Part shown: piece by piece, positions 16,633 to 25,710 of the stretch | Layout: every line of letters starts with the position of its first letter | Numbering within the stretch: the stretch's first letter is position 1 | Source of the DNA: Acinetobacter rudis | GTDB taxonomy: Bacteria > Pseudomonadota > Gammaproteobacteria > Pseudomonadales > Moraxellaceae | Assembly (NCBI RefSeq): GCF_031157835.1 | Contig: NZ_JAVIDR010000021.1 | Span: forward strand, 1 to 64,000 | Length of the DNA stretch: 64,000 nucleotides | Reading direction: 5' to 3' | The notes under the pieces: generated by a model | The model's database searches: none | What the model saw: the letters and a program-made list of their open reading frames with translations, nothing else | What the model was told of the DNA's origin: nothing | Translations under genes and position numbers: made by a program

Positions 16633-17973
16633 TTAACTTATCTCATCTTTTATTTCAAATGCTTCCAATGGACGTTCGAACATTTTTGCTGCTTGACCAA
16701 GAATATCGGTTAAGGGTAAATGCTGTTGTCGAAGCAATTGTTCTAATTTATGTGGAGCCATACGAATGCTTAGTAACAAGTTGCCCTCATCGTCATATTG
16801 TTCAGATTGGATGACGTTGAGAGCATATAATTGGGTACGTAGCTTGCCATATACAGGTTTAAGCTTGAGTTCAAAGTTTTGGATTTGACCAAGTAAACAT
16901 TCTTGTACAGCTTGACGTAGTAGATCAATGCCTTGGCCAGAATGCGCAGAAACATAGACGCGATCAGGTTGGTGTGGTGCTGCATAAATAATTTTAGCGT
17001 CTTCGTGGCTTTGATCGATTTTGTTGTAAATTCTCAATGTGGCAACATCAGCACCAATTTCTTTAAGAACGCTTTCAACAGCATCAATTTGCTCCATGCA
17101 GTCAGGGCTACTGCTATCAATGACATGAAGTAAGAGTGTTGCTTCAAGTGTTTCTTCTAATGTGGCTTTAAATGAATCTACGAGAGAGTGAGGTAGATTA
17201 CGAACGAAACCTACGGTATCTGCCAAGACTAGGGCACCAATACCATCCCAGTTGAGTCGACGTAGGGTTGGGTCTAAGGTTGCAAATAATTGATCGGCTG
17301 CATAAACATCGGAATTTGCAAGTAAATTAAATAAGGTTGATTTTCCTGCGTTGGTATAACCAACTAAAGATACAGTTGGGATATCAGCTTTTTGTCTCGC
17401 AGCGCGGCCTTGGGTTCGTGTTTGTTTCACTTTTTCAAGTTTATCTTTGAGCTGTCCCATACGGATGCGGAGCAAACGACGGTCAGTTTCAAGTTGTGAT
17501 TCACCTGGTCCACGTAAGCCAATGCCCCCTTTTTGTCGTTCAAGGTGAGTCCAGCCTCGAACTAAACGTGTAGAGAGGTGTTCCAGTTGGGCCAATTCAA
17601 CTTGTAATTTACCTTCATGAGTACGCGCACGTTGGGCAAAAATATCTAGAATTAGACCGGTACGGTCAATCACACGGCACTGTACAATTTTTTCAAGATT
17701 ACGTTCCTGAGCTGGGCTGAGGGCATGATCAAAAATAACCAATTCAGCTTCATGTGCCTGAACCAACTCAGCCAAATCAGCAGCCTTACCAGAGCCAATA
17801 AATAACTTGGGATCAGGTTTAGCTCTTTGAGCAGTTACATGTTGCAGTACTTCAGCACCCGCAGATTTTGCTAATAATCGAAATTCTTCTGTGTCTAAGT
17901 CTTCTAACATTTGCACAGCTACACTGACTAAGATGGCACGCTCACCACCTTGATATCGATCAAAGTATTCCAC
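16633..17973 (-). CDS. hflX: GTPase HflX, ribosome-splitting
   Basis: The 446-aa protein matches HflX. An N-terminal nucleotide-binding domain precedes the signature GIGLRGPGESQLETDRR (150-166). The GTPase domain follows with G1 GYTNAGKS (205-212), G3 DTVGF (252-256) and G4 NKID (317-320). HflX binds the 50S subunit and rescues stalled or hibernating ribosomes, especially after heat stress. I accept the GTG start at 17973 because it puts FDRY at the N-terminus as in E. coli. hfq is not adjacent, unlike in many relatives. Confidence 0.96.
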   Translation of the reverse strand: MEYFDRYQGGERAILVSVAVQMLEDLDTEEFRLLAKSAGAEVLQHVTAQRAKPDPKLFIGSGKAADLAELVQAHEAELVIFDHALSPAQERNLEKIVQCRVIDRTGLILDIFAQRARTHEGKLQVELAQLEHLSTRLVRGWTHLERQKGGIGLRGPGESQLETDRRLLRIRMGQLKDKLEKVKQTRTQGRAARQKADIPTVSLVGYTNAGKSTLFNLLANSDVYAADQLFATLDPTLRRLNWDGIGALVLADTVGFVRNLPHSLVDSFKATLEETLEATLLLHVIDSSSPDCMEQIDAVESVLKEIGADVATLRIYNKIDQSHEDAKIIYAAPHQPDRVYVSAHSGQGIDLLRQAVQECLLGQIQNFELKLKPVYGKLRTQLYALNVIQSEQYDDEGNLLLSIRMAPHKLEQLLRQQHLPLTDILGQAAKMFERPLEAFEIKDEIS

Positions 17974-18238
17974 AGGGACCCAAACTCTCTTAACGTGTTA
18001 ATGTGACATTATGAAGTAAAAAATTCCAGAAGGGGACAATGTCTGAATAAAAGCGAAAAAATATAATAAAAACGATGTCGTAGTACAGTGATGATATATA
18101 AATTTAATTTAACTCACTCTATTTAAGTCGCAAAATAATTGAAGTGGCTTGCTATTTTGGAATGCTTTACAAGTTCTTTTTGTTGTATATGCTAGTAAAA
18201 TCCAGAAGTTGATGTAATTTCTTGCTTAGTGAAACTTT

Positions 18239-19039
18239 ATGACTCAGAACACAGCTGTAAATACTCACAAAATGAGTACCTTATCTAAATTATTTATCTA
18301 TAGTAAAAAACTATTAACAAGTACAGTGGTGTTATCTGAAGGTTTCTATTTGGTGTATCGTCACCAATTATATAAAGAGCCAAACAATCCAAATAATACG
18401 CGTTATGTACAATATTTTTGTCGCCGTCTATGTGATGTATTCAATATTAAATTGAACGTACATGGAGAAGTGCCTCGTGAGCCTGCTTTATGGGTGAGTA
18501 ATCATATATCTTGGTTAGATGTTGCAGTACTTGGCTCTGGAGCACGGGTTTTCTTCCTCGCTAAGGGGGAAGTTGAACGTTGGCCTTTATTAGGGACTTT
18601 GGCAAAAGGGGGCGGTACACTCTTTATTCATAGAGGTTCAGGTGACTCAGTTAAAATTCGTGAGCAAATTACAGAATTTCTAAAGCAAAATATTCCAGTA
18701 CTTTTTTTCCCAGAAGCAACAACCACAGATGGAACACAAATTAAAAAAGTACATGGTCGTTTATTGGGGGCAGCAATTGAGGCCAACAAACCAGTACAAA
18801 TCTGCCTGATTTGCTATGTAAATAAGGCTGGTGAGTTGGATATGGTTGCACCCTTTATTGGTGAAACCAGTTTTGCAGAACATGTATTGGCTGTATTTAA
18901 AATGCCAAAAGTCACAGCGCATCTGAAGGTCTTACCTGCAATTTCAGTTGCAGGGCATACCGTAGAAAGTTTAACTGAAGAGGTTCAGCAAAAAATGATT
19001 GCTGGACTTGCTGAGTTACAACAACAAGTATTGAAATAG
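18239..19039 (+). CDS. 1-acyl-sn-glycerol-3-phosphate acyltransferase (PlsC family)
   Basis: The 266-aa protein carries the acyltransferase motifs in order: NHISWLD (88-94, the catalytic NHx4D), a GTLFIHRG block (126-133) and FPEATTTDG (157-165, the motif III Pro/Glu). An N-terminal hydrophobic segment (about 25-42) may associate it with the inner membrane. It would acylate lysophosphatidic acid or a related lysolipid in phospholipid synthesis. It converges on a phospholipase D-type gene, another lipid enzyme. Confidence 0.9.
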   Translation: MTQNTAVNTHKMSTLSKLFIYSKKLLTSTVVLSEGFYLVYRHQLYKEPNNPNNTRYVQYFCRRLCDVFNIKLNVHGEVPREPALWVSNHISWLDVAVLGSGARVFFLAKGEVERWPLLGTLAKGGGTLFIHRGSGDSVKIREQITEFLKQNIPVLFFPEATTTDGTQIKKVHGRLLGAAIEANKPVQICLICYVNKAGELDMVAPFIGETSFAEHVLAVFKMPKVTAHLKVLPAISVAGHTVESLTEEVQQKMIAGLAELQQQVLK

Positions 19040-19056
19040 GCCTTGGTTTAAGAGGG

Positions 19057-20691
19057 TTACATAAAACCCTCTAAAGGTAACCAGGAAATAATTTTTAAGC
19101 CTGCTTTTTGCCACCACTTGATTCTAGGCTCTTTGTTATAAATCAGGGTGGCATTATTTGTTTGTAACTGCCACGTTATTTTACCTTGATCATCAAGTAC
19201 TAGCTTGTAGGCGTAGCGGTTAATATGCTGATCAATTGTTTCATGAACCATTGTTGCCAATGGCGGACTATCTAGGATGACACCGATTTCTGTATTTAGA
19301 TAAGCCGAACGAGGGTCAATGTTAAATGAACCGATAAAGACTTGTTTGTTGTCAACTGACATGAGCTTTGCATGTAAACTTGAACGGCTTAAACCCTTTA
19401 AATTGATTTTGGCTTGTTTAGATAAATCTTTGGTGGTTTCTGTCAGTTGCTCATCTGAAAGTGCGGGAAGAAACTCATACAGCTCTACGCCACTTTTCAG
19501 TAAGTCCATTCGATATTTTGCATAAAAAGCATGAACCAATGAGACGTCATTGGCTTTAAATGAATTGGTTAAGATACGAACATGCACACCATCTTGTGAA
19601 AGTTGACCAATTCTTTCTGTGCCACTTTTTTCAGGGACGAAATAAGCAGAAATTAAGTCGATATCTTGGTTTGGGGCATTGAGTCGATTGTGGAGCTGAA
19701 AGTTAAGTTGTTGTTCTTTTTTGGCTTTAGCACGAATTTTATCTGGAGAGTCTTTAACAACTTCTGCTTTGACCCATTCCCATTCATCATGTTGTTCTAA
19801 CCAATGGTTAAAATCATTCGAACGATTACTAATGTTTAAGTAGTTTTGTACACTTTCTTGCTGATAGTTTTGAATGAGTTGTTGCTTGAGTCCTTCATAA
19901 CGCAGCGTATTCTGATTTGGATTCACAATACTTAAGACAGGGTAGGAATAACTGTCATTCCAATATTGATCAAATGAATCACCAATATCTTCGACTGCTT
20001 GCCCGACAAGCATGACATCTACGTCAGAAAATTGATAACTATCGCTAAGATTATAGTAATGATCACTCATATTACGACCACCAATTAAGGAGACTTGGTG
20101 ATCTGCTGTAAAGGTTTTATTATGCATACGACGGTTAATACGTTTTAAGTCTAGGACCATATCAATCGGACGTAATTGACGAAAACGATAGGGGTTAAAA
20201 AGTCGTACTTGAATGTTGGCATGTTGATCTAAAGCCAAATAGACGGCTTCCATAGATTGAGCATTATTGTCATCAATAAGCAAGCGAACTTTTACGCCAC
20301 GATCAGCAGCCTGAATAATTTTATAGAGTGCCAAAGCACCAATTTTGTCGTTATCCCAAATATAATATTGTAGGTCTAAAGTTTTTTCTGCTCGATCAAT
20401 AAGTTGAATTCGTGCTGCAAAGGCTTTAAAAGGGTCATATAACACATGGTAGCCTGTAAGCTCTGGATGTTGTGCTTTGAGTGGCTCAATGATCTGTGCT
20501 AAAGAGGTTTGGTCAGTATCCGTATCATAGACATATTCTGGGCTGAGTGGTGTTTGTTTGGGCAAGGTGCTACACGCTGGCAATCCGAACAATGTAATGC
20601 TGCTAATGAACAGAGCGAAGTGAAAGTGCCTATAGGTGACTTTGTTGTTGAATTGCTTTTTGTCACAGGTTAAATCGGTATTTAAAGGCAT
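19057..20691 (-). CDS. Phospholipase D-family lipoprotein (cardiolipin synthase-like)
   Basis: Two HKD motifs are present, MHNKTFTADHQ with IGGRN and LHAKLMSVDNK with IGSFN, so this is a full two-domain PLD enzyme of the cardiolipin synthase C/YmdC type. The N-terminus is a lipoprotein signal with lipobox LPAC, so it should be membrane-anchored outside the cytoplasm. I place the start at the ATG at 20691 (544 aa). A GTG at 20763 is in frame but would leave under 30 bp for both divergent promoters and lacks a ribosome site. It may make or remodel cardiolipin; cutting another phosphodiester is possible. Confidence 0.88.
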   Translation of the reverse strand: MPLNTDLTCDKKQFNNKVTYRHFHFALFISSITLFGLPACSTLPKQTPLSPEYVYDTDTDQTSLAQIIEPLKAQHPELTGYHVLYDPFKAFAARIQLIDRAEKTLDLQYYIWDNDKIGALALYKIIQAADRGVKVRLLIDDNNAQSMEAVYLALDQHANIQVRLFNPYRFRQLRPIDMVLDLKRINRRMHNKTFTADHQVSLIGGRNMSDHYYNLSDSYQFSDVDVMLVGQAVEDIGDSFDQYWNDSYSYPVLSIVNPNQNTLRYEGLKQQLIQNYQQESVQNYLNISNRSNDFNHWLEQHDEWEWVKAEVVKDSPDKIRAKAKKEQQLNFQLHNRLNAPNQDIDLISAYFVPEKSGTERIGQLSQDGVHVRILTNSFKANDVSLVHAFYAKYRMDLLKSGVELYEFLPALSDEQLTETTKDLSKQAKINLKGLSRSSLHAKLMSVDNKQVFIGSFNIDPRSAYLNTEIGVILDSPPLATMVHETIDQHINRYAYKLVLDDQGKITWQLQTNNATLIYNKEPRIKWWQKAGLKIISWLPLEGFM

Positions 20692-20790
20692 AATATCTTC
20701 GCGTTGGGCTTGGCTAAACTGCATTTGAATAAGGTTGACGGTAAAGTACTTTGCAACACGCACTGTAACTAAAATATTTTGAGATCATTT

Positions 20791-21804
20791 ATGTGGACAA
20801 CAAATTCTGTAACTTTGTACTTTTACTTAAGCTTTGCAATACTCGCCGTATGGGGTGTGGTGCAAGCTTGGAGAAGTCAATCTCGTACGGAAACGATTCA
20901 TCCTTTTAAATCCTTTGTCCATCTGTTGGCATTTTACCTGTCTTATTTACTATTTCCATTAATTTTATATAGTTTATATGCAGGATGGTTGCAGATCTTT
21001 TCAATTAAACAATCAGTCTTTGTTTTTTTGTTAAGTAGCGTATTGATCTATGCTCGTTTTATTGAACCACATTTAATCCGTGTTAAACATGTGCCTTATA
21101 AATTGAGTGAGTCAGATCAAGGCTTTAAACGACCAGTTCGCATTGCCTTGATTGCTGATTTGCATATTGGTTTATTTTCAGGCCATGAACGACAATTAAA
21201 ACAAGTTGTAGCTAAAATTAATCAACAAAATCCAGATATTGTTGTTGTTGCTGGTGATTGGACTTATGAGCCTGAAAATAAGTTAGTTGAAGAAATGGCG
21301 GTGCTTAAACAGATACATGCACCTGTCTACTCGGTTAATGGCAATCATGATGAGCAATATCCTGGCCCCCCGATTTTAGATTTATTACATCAAGCATTTG
21401 TTTCGAATAATGTCATTGATATTGAAGGTCAAATTGTAGAATTTGACGAATTTCGTTTAATTGGTGTTGGTGATTTATGGGCAGGTAAAACCGATATGCG
21501 TGATATGCCAGATTTACCGCAAGATAAACCTTGGATTATTTTGTCACACAATCCAGATACGGTTGATATGGTGCCTGAGCTGGCTACACGTCCATTGATG
21601 TTATCTGGACATACACATGGTGGACAGGTGGAACTGCCTTGGTTAACGAATTATATTATGAAAAAAGTGTCCATATTAGGACATAAACGTGGATTATATC
21701 AGCATGAAAACGCAGATGTTTTTGTGACTGTAGGCATTGGTATGGTCGGTGTGCCATTACGTTTTTGTGTGCCACCAAACATTGATATTATTGAAGTGTA
21801 TTAA
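20791..21804 (+). CDS. Membrane-anchored metallophosphoesterase (YaeI-like)
   Basis: The 337-aa protein has three hydrophobic helices in its first ~95 residues (about 8-26, 42-65, 72-88), then a calcineurin-type phosphoesterase domain. Motifs in order are ADLHIG, AGDW, NGNHDE, LSHNPD and SGHTHGG, all metal ligands intact. Family members such as YaeI hydrolyse phosphodiesters; the substrate here is unknown. The ATG at 20791 follows a GAGA site; an upstream TTG at 20779 would add four residues. It is divergent from the PLD gene. Confidence 0.9.
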   Translation: MWTTNSVTLYFYLSFAILAVWGVVQAWRSQSRTETIHPFKSFVHLLAFYLSYLLFPLILYSLYAGWLQIFSIKQSVFVFLLSSVLIYARFIEPHLIRVKHVPYKLSESDQGFKRPVRIALIADLHIGLFSGHERQLKQVVAKINQQNPDIVVVAGDWTYEPENKLVEEMAVLKQIHAPVYSVNGNHDEQYPGPPILDLLHQAFVSNNVIDIEGQIVEFDEFRLIGVGDLWAGKTDMRDMPDLPQDKPWIILSHNPDTVDMVPELATRPLMLSGHTHGGQVELPWLTNYIMKKVSILGHKRGLYQHENADVFVTVGIGMVGVPLRFCVPPNIDIIEVY

Positions 21805-21863
21805 ATAAATCATAGACCACACCTCTATGCTACAAAGAAGTGTGGGGGAGATGTCTATTAGAT

Positions 21864-23177
21864 TTATATTTGATTATTTACATCATCATGTTTGGTCTCT
21901 CGAATCATCAAGAAAGCCAATAAAGATAAAATAGAAGCAGCAGTAAGATAATAACCTACAGCATATAAACCATATTCGGTTGCTAGCTTGGTTGCAATTA
22001 AAGGTGCAAATGAAGCACCAAAAATACCAGCAAGGTTAAAGGTTAGGGCAGAACCAGTATAACGAATAGATGTTGGGAAAATCTCGGAAAGTACTGTACC
22101 AATTGGGCCATAAGTCATTCCCATCAAGGCTAAGCCTGTGCAAAGGAATAGGAATACCATCAATGTACTGCCTGATTCGAGCATGCTTGAAAATACCAAA
22201 CCAAATAAAGCCGAGGCAATACATACACCAATAGATGTTGCTTTACGGCCAAATTTTTCCGCAAATATTGCTGAGAGAGGAATAAATGCAGCAAAACATA
22301 GGGTAGCAATTAATTGTAGTTCTAGAAATTCACTACGTGCATAACCTAGATGCGTTGTTCCCCAGTTCAATGCAAAGACAGTGGTAAGATAGAAAACAAC
22401 AAATGTGCAGATTGCAGCAATTGTACCCAGTACCAGCATAGGGAAATGTTGAGTTACCACGATTTTGAACGGAATATTCACTTCTTTTTGTTTGTCTAAT
22501 ACTTTTTGGAACGCTGGGGTTTCATGTAGTTTTAAACGAATATAAAGGCCCACAATAACCAAAAGCGCACTAGAGATAAATGGAATACGCCAACCCCAAG
22601 TCATAAAGTCTTGTTCTGACATGACTGCACCCAATATTAAAAATGAGCTAGTTGCCAAAATAAAACCAAGTGGTGCACCAAGTTGTGGGAACATTCCATA
22701 CCAAGCACGTTTACCTTCTGGTGCATTTTCGGTAGCTAATAATACGGCACCACTCCATTCACCACCTAAGCCAAGCCCTTGGCCCAAACGACAAAGTGCA
22801 AGTAATAATGGTGCAGCAAGGCCAATTTGGCCATAGGTTGGGAGTAGACCAATCAATACAGTTGAAATACCCATAGTGAGAAGTGCTGCAACCAGTGTGG
22901 CTTTACGTCCAATTCTATCGCCAAGGTGTCCAAATAAAGCTGCGCCAATTGGACGAGCAATAAAGGCAATTGCAAATGTAGCTAAAGATTGAATCGTTGC
23001 TGTGGTTGGGTCTGTGCTTGCAGGAAAGAATAAGTGCGGAAAAATAATGACCGCTGCAGTTGCATAGATATAGAAGTCGAAAAATTCGATTGTTGTGCCG
23101 ACCAAGCTGGCAAAGAGCACGCGTGCCTTTGAGTTGGTGGGTGTTTGAGATTGATTGTTTAAAGTCGTTGACGCCAT
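21864..23177 (-). CDS. MFS metabolite:proton symporter (MHS family)
   Basis: The 437-aa protein has 12 predicted transmembrane helices. The N-terminal FFDFYIYATAAVIIFPHLFF and the loop 2-3 motif GHLGDRIGRK identify the metabolite:H+ symporter family (ShiA, ProP and KgtP relatives), which imports organic acids or osmolytes. It ends in a charged cytoplasmic tail. It has a reasonable ribosome site (AAGGTC). No catabolic gene is adjacent, so the substrate cannot be inferred from context. Confidence 0.9.
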   Translation of the reverse strand: MASTTLNNQSQTPTNSKARVLFASLVGTTIEFFDFYIYATAAVIIFPHLFFPASTDPTTATIQSLATFAIAFIARPIGAALFGHLGDRIGRKATLVAALLTMGISTVLIGLLPTYGQIGLAAPLLLALCRLGQGLGLGGEWSGAVLLATENAPEGKRAWYGMFPQLGAPLGFILATSSFLILGAVMSEQDFMTWGWRIPFISSALLVIVGLYIRLKLHETPAFQKVLDKQKEVNIPFKIVVTQHFPMLVLGTIAAICTFVVFYLTTVFALNWGTTHLGYARSEFLELQLIATLCFAAFIPLSAIFAEKFGRKATSIGVCIASALFGLVFSSMLESGSTLMVFLFLCTGLALMGMTYGPIGTVLSEIFPTSIRYTGSALTFNLAGIFGASFAPLIATKLATEYGLYAVGYYLTAASILSLLAFLMIRETKHDDVNNQI

Positions 23178-23459
23178 GATTGACCTTACACTCTATTGAA
23201 GTTGAATGATAAGGGCCGTCGTTCTGTATTTTTCCATAAATATTCATTTCTTAAGAAGGAAAATTCCAGATCAGATCTTAAACGCAGGTCTTGATTGCTG
23301 AGCAATAGACATGACTCTAGACGTGATCGTAGGTACAGAACAGTTGAGACAACCCTGCTCTTTAGCGGAATCTTCTTAAAAAAGGCGTAATTTTTTAAAA
23401 AAACAACGGCATGTGAGCCTTTGGAGCGGTGCAGGGTCGCTGCGATGAACCAAAAAGGA
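23178..23459. other. Intergenic region between hemolysin III gene and MFS gene
   Basis: These 282 bp hold no convincing protein gene. On the minus strand a relatively GC-rich segment (about 23405-23460) runs into a T7 tract (23398-23404), a layout that could mark the end of the hemolysin III transcript or a small RNA. No strong stem precedes the tract. The MFS promoter must lie near its left end. Confidence 0.4.
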
Positions 23460-24116
23460 TCAGATAATGTAGAGGTAGATCGAAAGAAAGTGTAATCCAG
23501 CGCCTGCCAATACAAAAATATGCCAAATTGCATGGGTATATCTTACTTTTTTTGCAGCATAAAACAAGACACCAATACTATAAGCAAGGCCACCTGCAAT
23601 AAGTAATTTTAAACAATCTGCACTTAAGTAGTGTCGCATATCATCCATTAAGAGTACTGCTAACCAACCCATTGCGAGATACGCAACCAGTGATAACTTT
23701 TGAAAGCGATGAATAAATACTAATTTAAATAATGTGCCCAAAGCAGCAATTAGCCATAGAGCAATGAGTAAATATTGTGCTTTTGCTGTAGGAATAGCAA
23801 TAGTGAGAAAAGGGGTATAGGTTCCTGCAATTAAATAATAAATCGCCGTGTGGTCTAGTTTTTTATACCATTGACGTTTTTTCTCATCACGTGAATGGTG
23901 ATACAAAGTTGATGCAGAAAACAGCAGCACCATACTAGCAGCATAGACGATTAGGCCTAGAAGTTGGGTTGCACCAAGCGTATATCCTTTCAGTAATAGC
24001 ATGATGCCAGCAACAATAGCCAATACTGCACCAAGAGCATGGCTTAATGTATTGATTTTTTCTTCTCGTGGATCGTAATCCAAGGTGTTTGATACGGTCA
24101 TAGCAGGATGACTCAT
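23460..24116 (-). CDS. Hemolysin III family (PAQR/YqfA-like) membrane protein
   Basis: The 218-aa protein has seven predicted transmembrane helices and the PAQR metal-site residues: ASTLYHHS near residue 70, LDHTAIYYLIAGTYTPF near 87-103, and AIWHIFVLAGAGLHF near the end. The N-terminus REEKINTLSHALG is also family-typical. Despite the name most bacterial members are not proven haemolysins; some affect membrane fluidity and lipid composition. Confidence 0.92.
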   Translation of the reverse strand: MSHPAMTVSNTLDYDPREEKINTLSHALGAVLAIVAGIMLLLKGYTLGATQLLGLIVYAASMVLLFSASTLYHHSRDEKKRQWYKKLDHTAIYYLIAGTYTPFLTIAIPTAKAQYLLIALWLIAALGTLFKLVFIHRFQKLSLVAYLAMGWLAVLLMDDMRHYLSADCLKLLIAGGLAYSIGVLFYAAKKVRYTHAIWHIFVLAGAGLHFLSIYLYII

Positions 24117-24199
24117 TAAAAATACACTTGTATAGTAATATGCTTTATAAAATAGGTTAAGCTTTTTTTGTGACTGTTTGTTGTTTACAAGTTGAATTG

Positions 24200-24226
24200 A
24201 AAAGCCAGCACATTGTACTGGCTTTG
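24200..24226 (-). terminator. Candidate terminator of the DUF2798 gene
   Basis: An 8-bp stem (AAAGCCAG 24201-24208 with CTGGCTTT 24218-24225) lies 13 bp past the DUF2798 stop. Read leftward the tail is only TTTTC, so it is weak. Confidence 0.55.
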
Positions 24227-24238
24227 GATTTGATTAAA

Positions 24239-24493
24239 TTAACTTGGTTGTGTAACGAATAATGCAGTGAGTTTTTTTACAACGGGTAGAGCCAACAATA
24301 AACTTGGAAAGGCAATGATCCAAGACACCCCCCAAGCACTTAACCATAAAAGAAATTGAAAATGTTCAAAACCAAGACTTTTTAAGGTGCTGATACAAGA
24401 CACAATACAGGTCATAAAAATAGAAAGTAACAGTGGCATAACAATACCATTGAAACGAGCAGGTAGTTTTTTAAAAGTTATTGTAGAAGACAT
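24239..24493 (-). CDS. DUF2798 small membrane protein
   Basis: This 84-aa protein has two transmembrane helices (about 15-37 and 47-70) with the pattern LPARFNGIVMPLLLSIFMT then WGVSWIIAFPSLLLALPVV that typifies DUF2798. Function is unknown. I use the ATG at 24493, which has GGAG 8 nt upstream; the longer open frame back to 24616 lacks a ribosome site and would prepend an atypical 41 residues. It is a single gene. Confidence 0.85.
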   Translation of the reverse strand: MSSTITFKKLPARFNGIVMPLLLSIFMTCIVSCISTLKSLGFEHFQFLLWLSAWGVSWIIAFPSLLLALPVVKKLTALFVTQPS

Positions 24494-24658
24494 AATAAGC
24501 TCCGTAAGTTGGTCTATCAGACATATGCACCAATAGACCCTGTACAACAATGCTGTACAAGTGTTGGTGCGTTGATTGACGTAAACGCTTACGGCTTTAT
24601 GAAAAAGCGGTCGCACATATTATTTTTTAAACAAATCTACTTGTCAATAAATTTCAAT

Positions 24659-25558
24659 TTATTTAATTGAGAAGTTTTCTAAAATAATTTCTCTCATCCA
24701 GCTAATTGCTGAGTCATTTTTAAATAGTTTGTGATAAAACAAGTTAACGTCAATCGTATTATATTCATTATGAATTTGAAAAATTTTAAACTGATTATAA
24801 AAGTTATAACGTTTGGCAATAGAATTGGGAATGATTACGCCATAGTCTGTTTTACAAATAATGTCAGGAACAGCACTATAATACGGAATCGTTATTTTGG
24901 TATTGAACTCAAAATCTTTTAAAATGTGGTGAATTATTTCTGAGTGTCCAGTGATGTTGGTATCAATTTGTACTAACTGTAGTTGTTTGAAATTAATCAC
25001 TTCATCATTTTCTGAAATAAAAGGATGACCATCACGTAACATTAAAACAAAGTCATCTTGGAATAGTTTTTCAACCATTAAATTTTGATGACTTAACTTT
25101 GGAAAATTGCCAATTGCAAAGTCTATTTTTCCATCACGCATACACATTTCAATTTCTTCTTGTGGGCGTTGGACAACAGTGATTCTTGCTTTTAAATTGG
25201 ATTGATCTAATAACATACACAGAGGAGGAATAAAGTAAGCTTGGGCAAGATCTGACATACTAATAATATAATTTTCTTTCTGTGGCAGATTGTTATTAAA
25301 GCCCTGATTGTTAAGTGATAGCTCAATGAGTTCTATTGATTTTTTGAGGTTTGGAATAATTTTATTGGTAAGTAAAGTTGGTTCCATTTTGCCATTACTG
25401 CGTACAAATAATAGATCTCCATAGGCAATACGAAGTTTTTTTAATAACTGACTAACTGCTGGCTGGCTGATTTGTAATTGTTCAGCAGCCAAAGTTAAAC
25501 TTCGAGTGTCATATAAAGTACACAGTACTCGGATGAGGTTGTAATCAAACTTATCCAT
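24659..25558 (-). CDS. LysR-family transcriptional regulator
   Basis: This 299-aa regulator has an N-terminal winged helix-turn-helix (about 3-62, with SLTLAAEQLQISQPAVSQLLKK at 20-41) and a periplasmic-binding-like effector domain (about 95-290). It lies downstream of the dioxygenase-porin-transporter operon in the same direction, separated by a terminator and about 150 bp. It is a likely activator of that operon, although LysR genes are more often divergent, and the AraC gene at the other end is a rival. Confidence 0.92.
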   Translation of the reverse strand: MDKFDYNLIRVLCTLYDTRSLTLAAEQLQISQPAVSQLLKKLRIAYGDLLFVRSNGKMEPTLLTNKIIPNLKKSIELIELSLNNQGFNNNLPQKENYIISMSDLAQAYFIPPLCMLLDQSNLKARITVVQRPQEEIEMCMRDGKIDFAIGNFPKLSHQNLMVEKLFQDDFVLMLRDGHPFISENDEVINFKQLQLVQIDTNITGHSEIIHHILKDFEFNTKITIPYYSAVPDIICKTDYGVIIPNSIAKRYNFYNQFKIFQIHNEYNTIDVNLFYHKLFKNDSAISWMREIILENFSIK

Positions 25559-25668
25559 GCATATATCTTTGAAAGCGATTTTTAAAATGATGTTAGCAAA
25601 TTGGAATTTTTAAACATAGGGTTTAATTTGATTTATTTTAAACTTTGTTTTGATATGGCTAAATAAAT

Positions 25669-25700
25669 ATAAGACCTGAAGATAAATCATCAGGTCTTAT
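25669..25700 (-). terminator. Terminator of the catabolic operon
   Basis: An 11-bp perfect stem (25669-25679 with 25690-25700, ATAAGACCTGA/TCAGGTCTTAT) with a 10-nt loop lies 10 bp past the MFS stop. Read leftward it continues into a T-rich tail (ATTTATTTA). Confidence 0.75.
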
Positions 25701-25710
25701 TGAAATCATT

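Noticed and set aside
21812..21858. Hairpin between the metallophosphoesterase and MFS genes
   Set aside because: ATAGAC/GTCTAT and CCACAC/GTGTGG can pair, but with large bulges and no T-run; too weak to list.
22621..22836. Plus-strand frame opposite the MFS symporter
   Set aside because: Shadow of a 12-helix transporter on the minus strand; no start signal.
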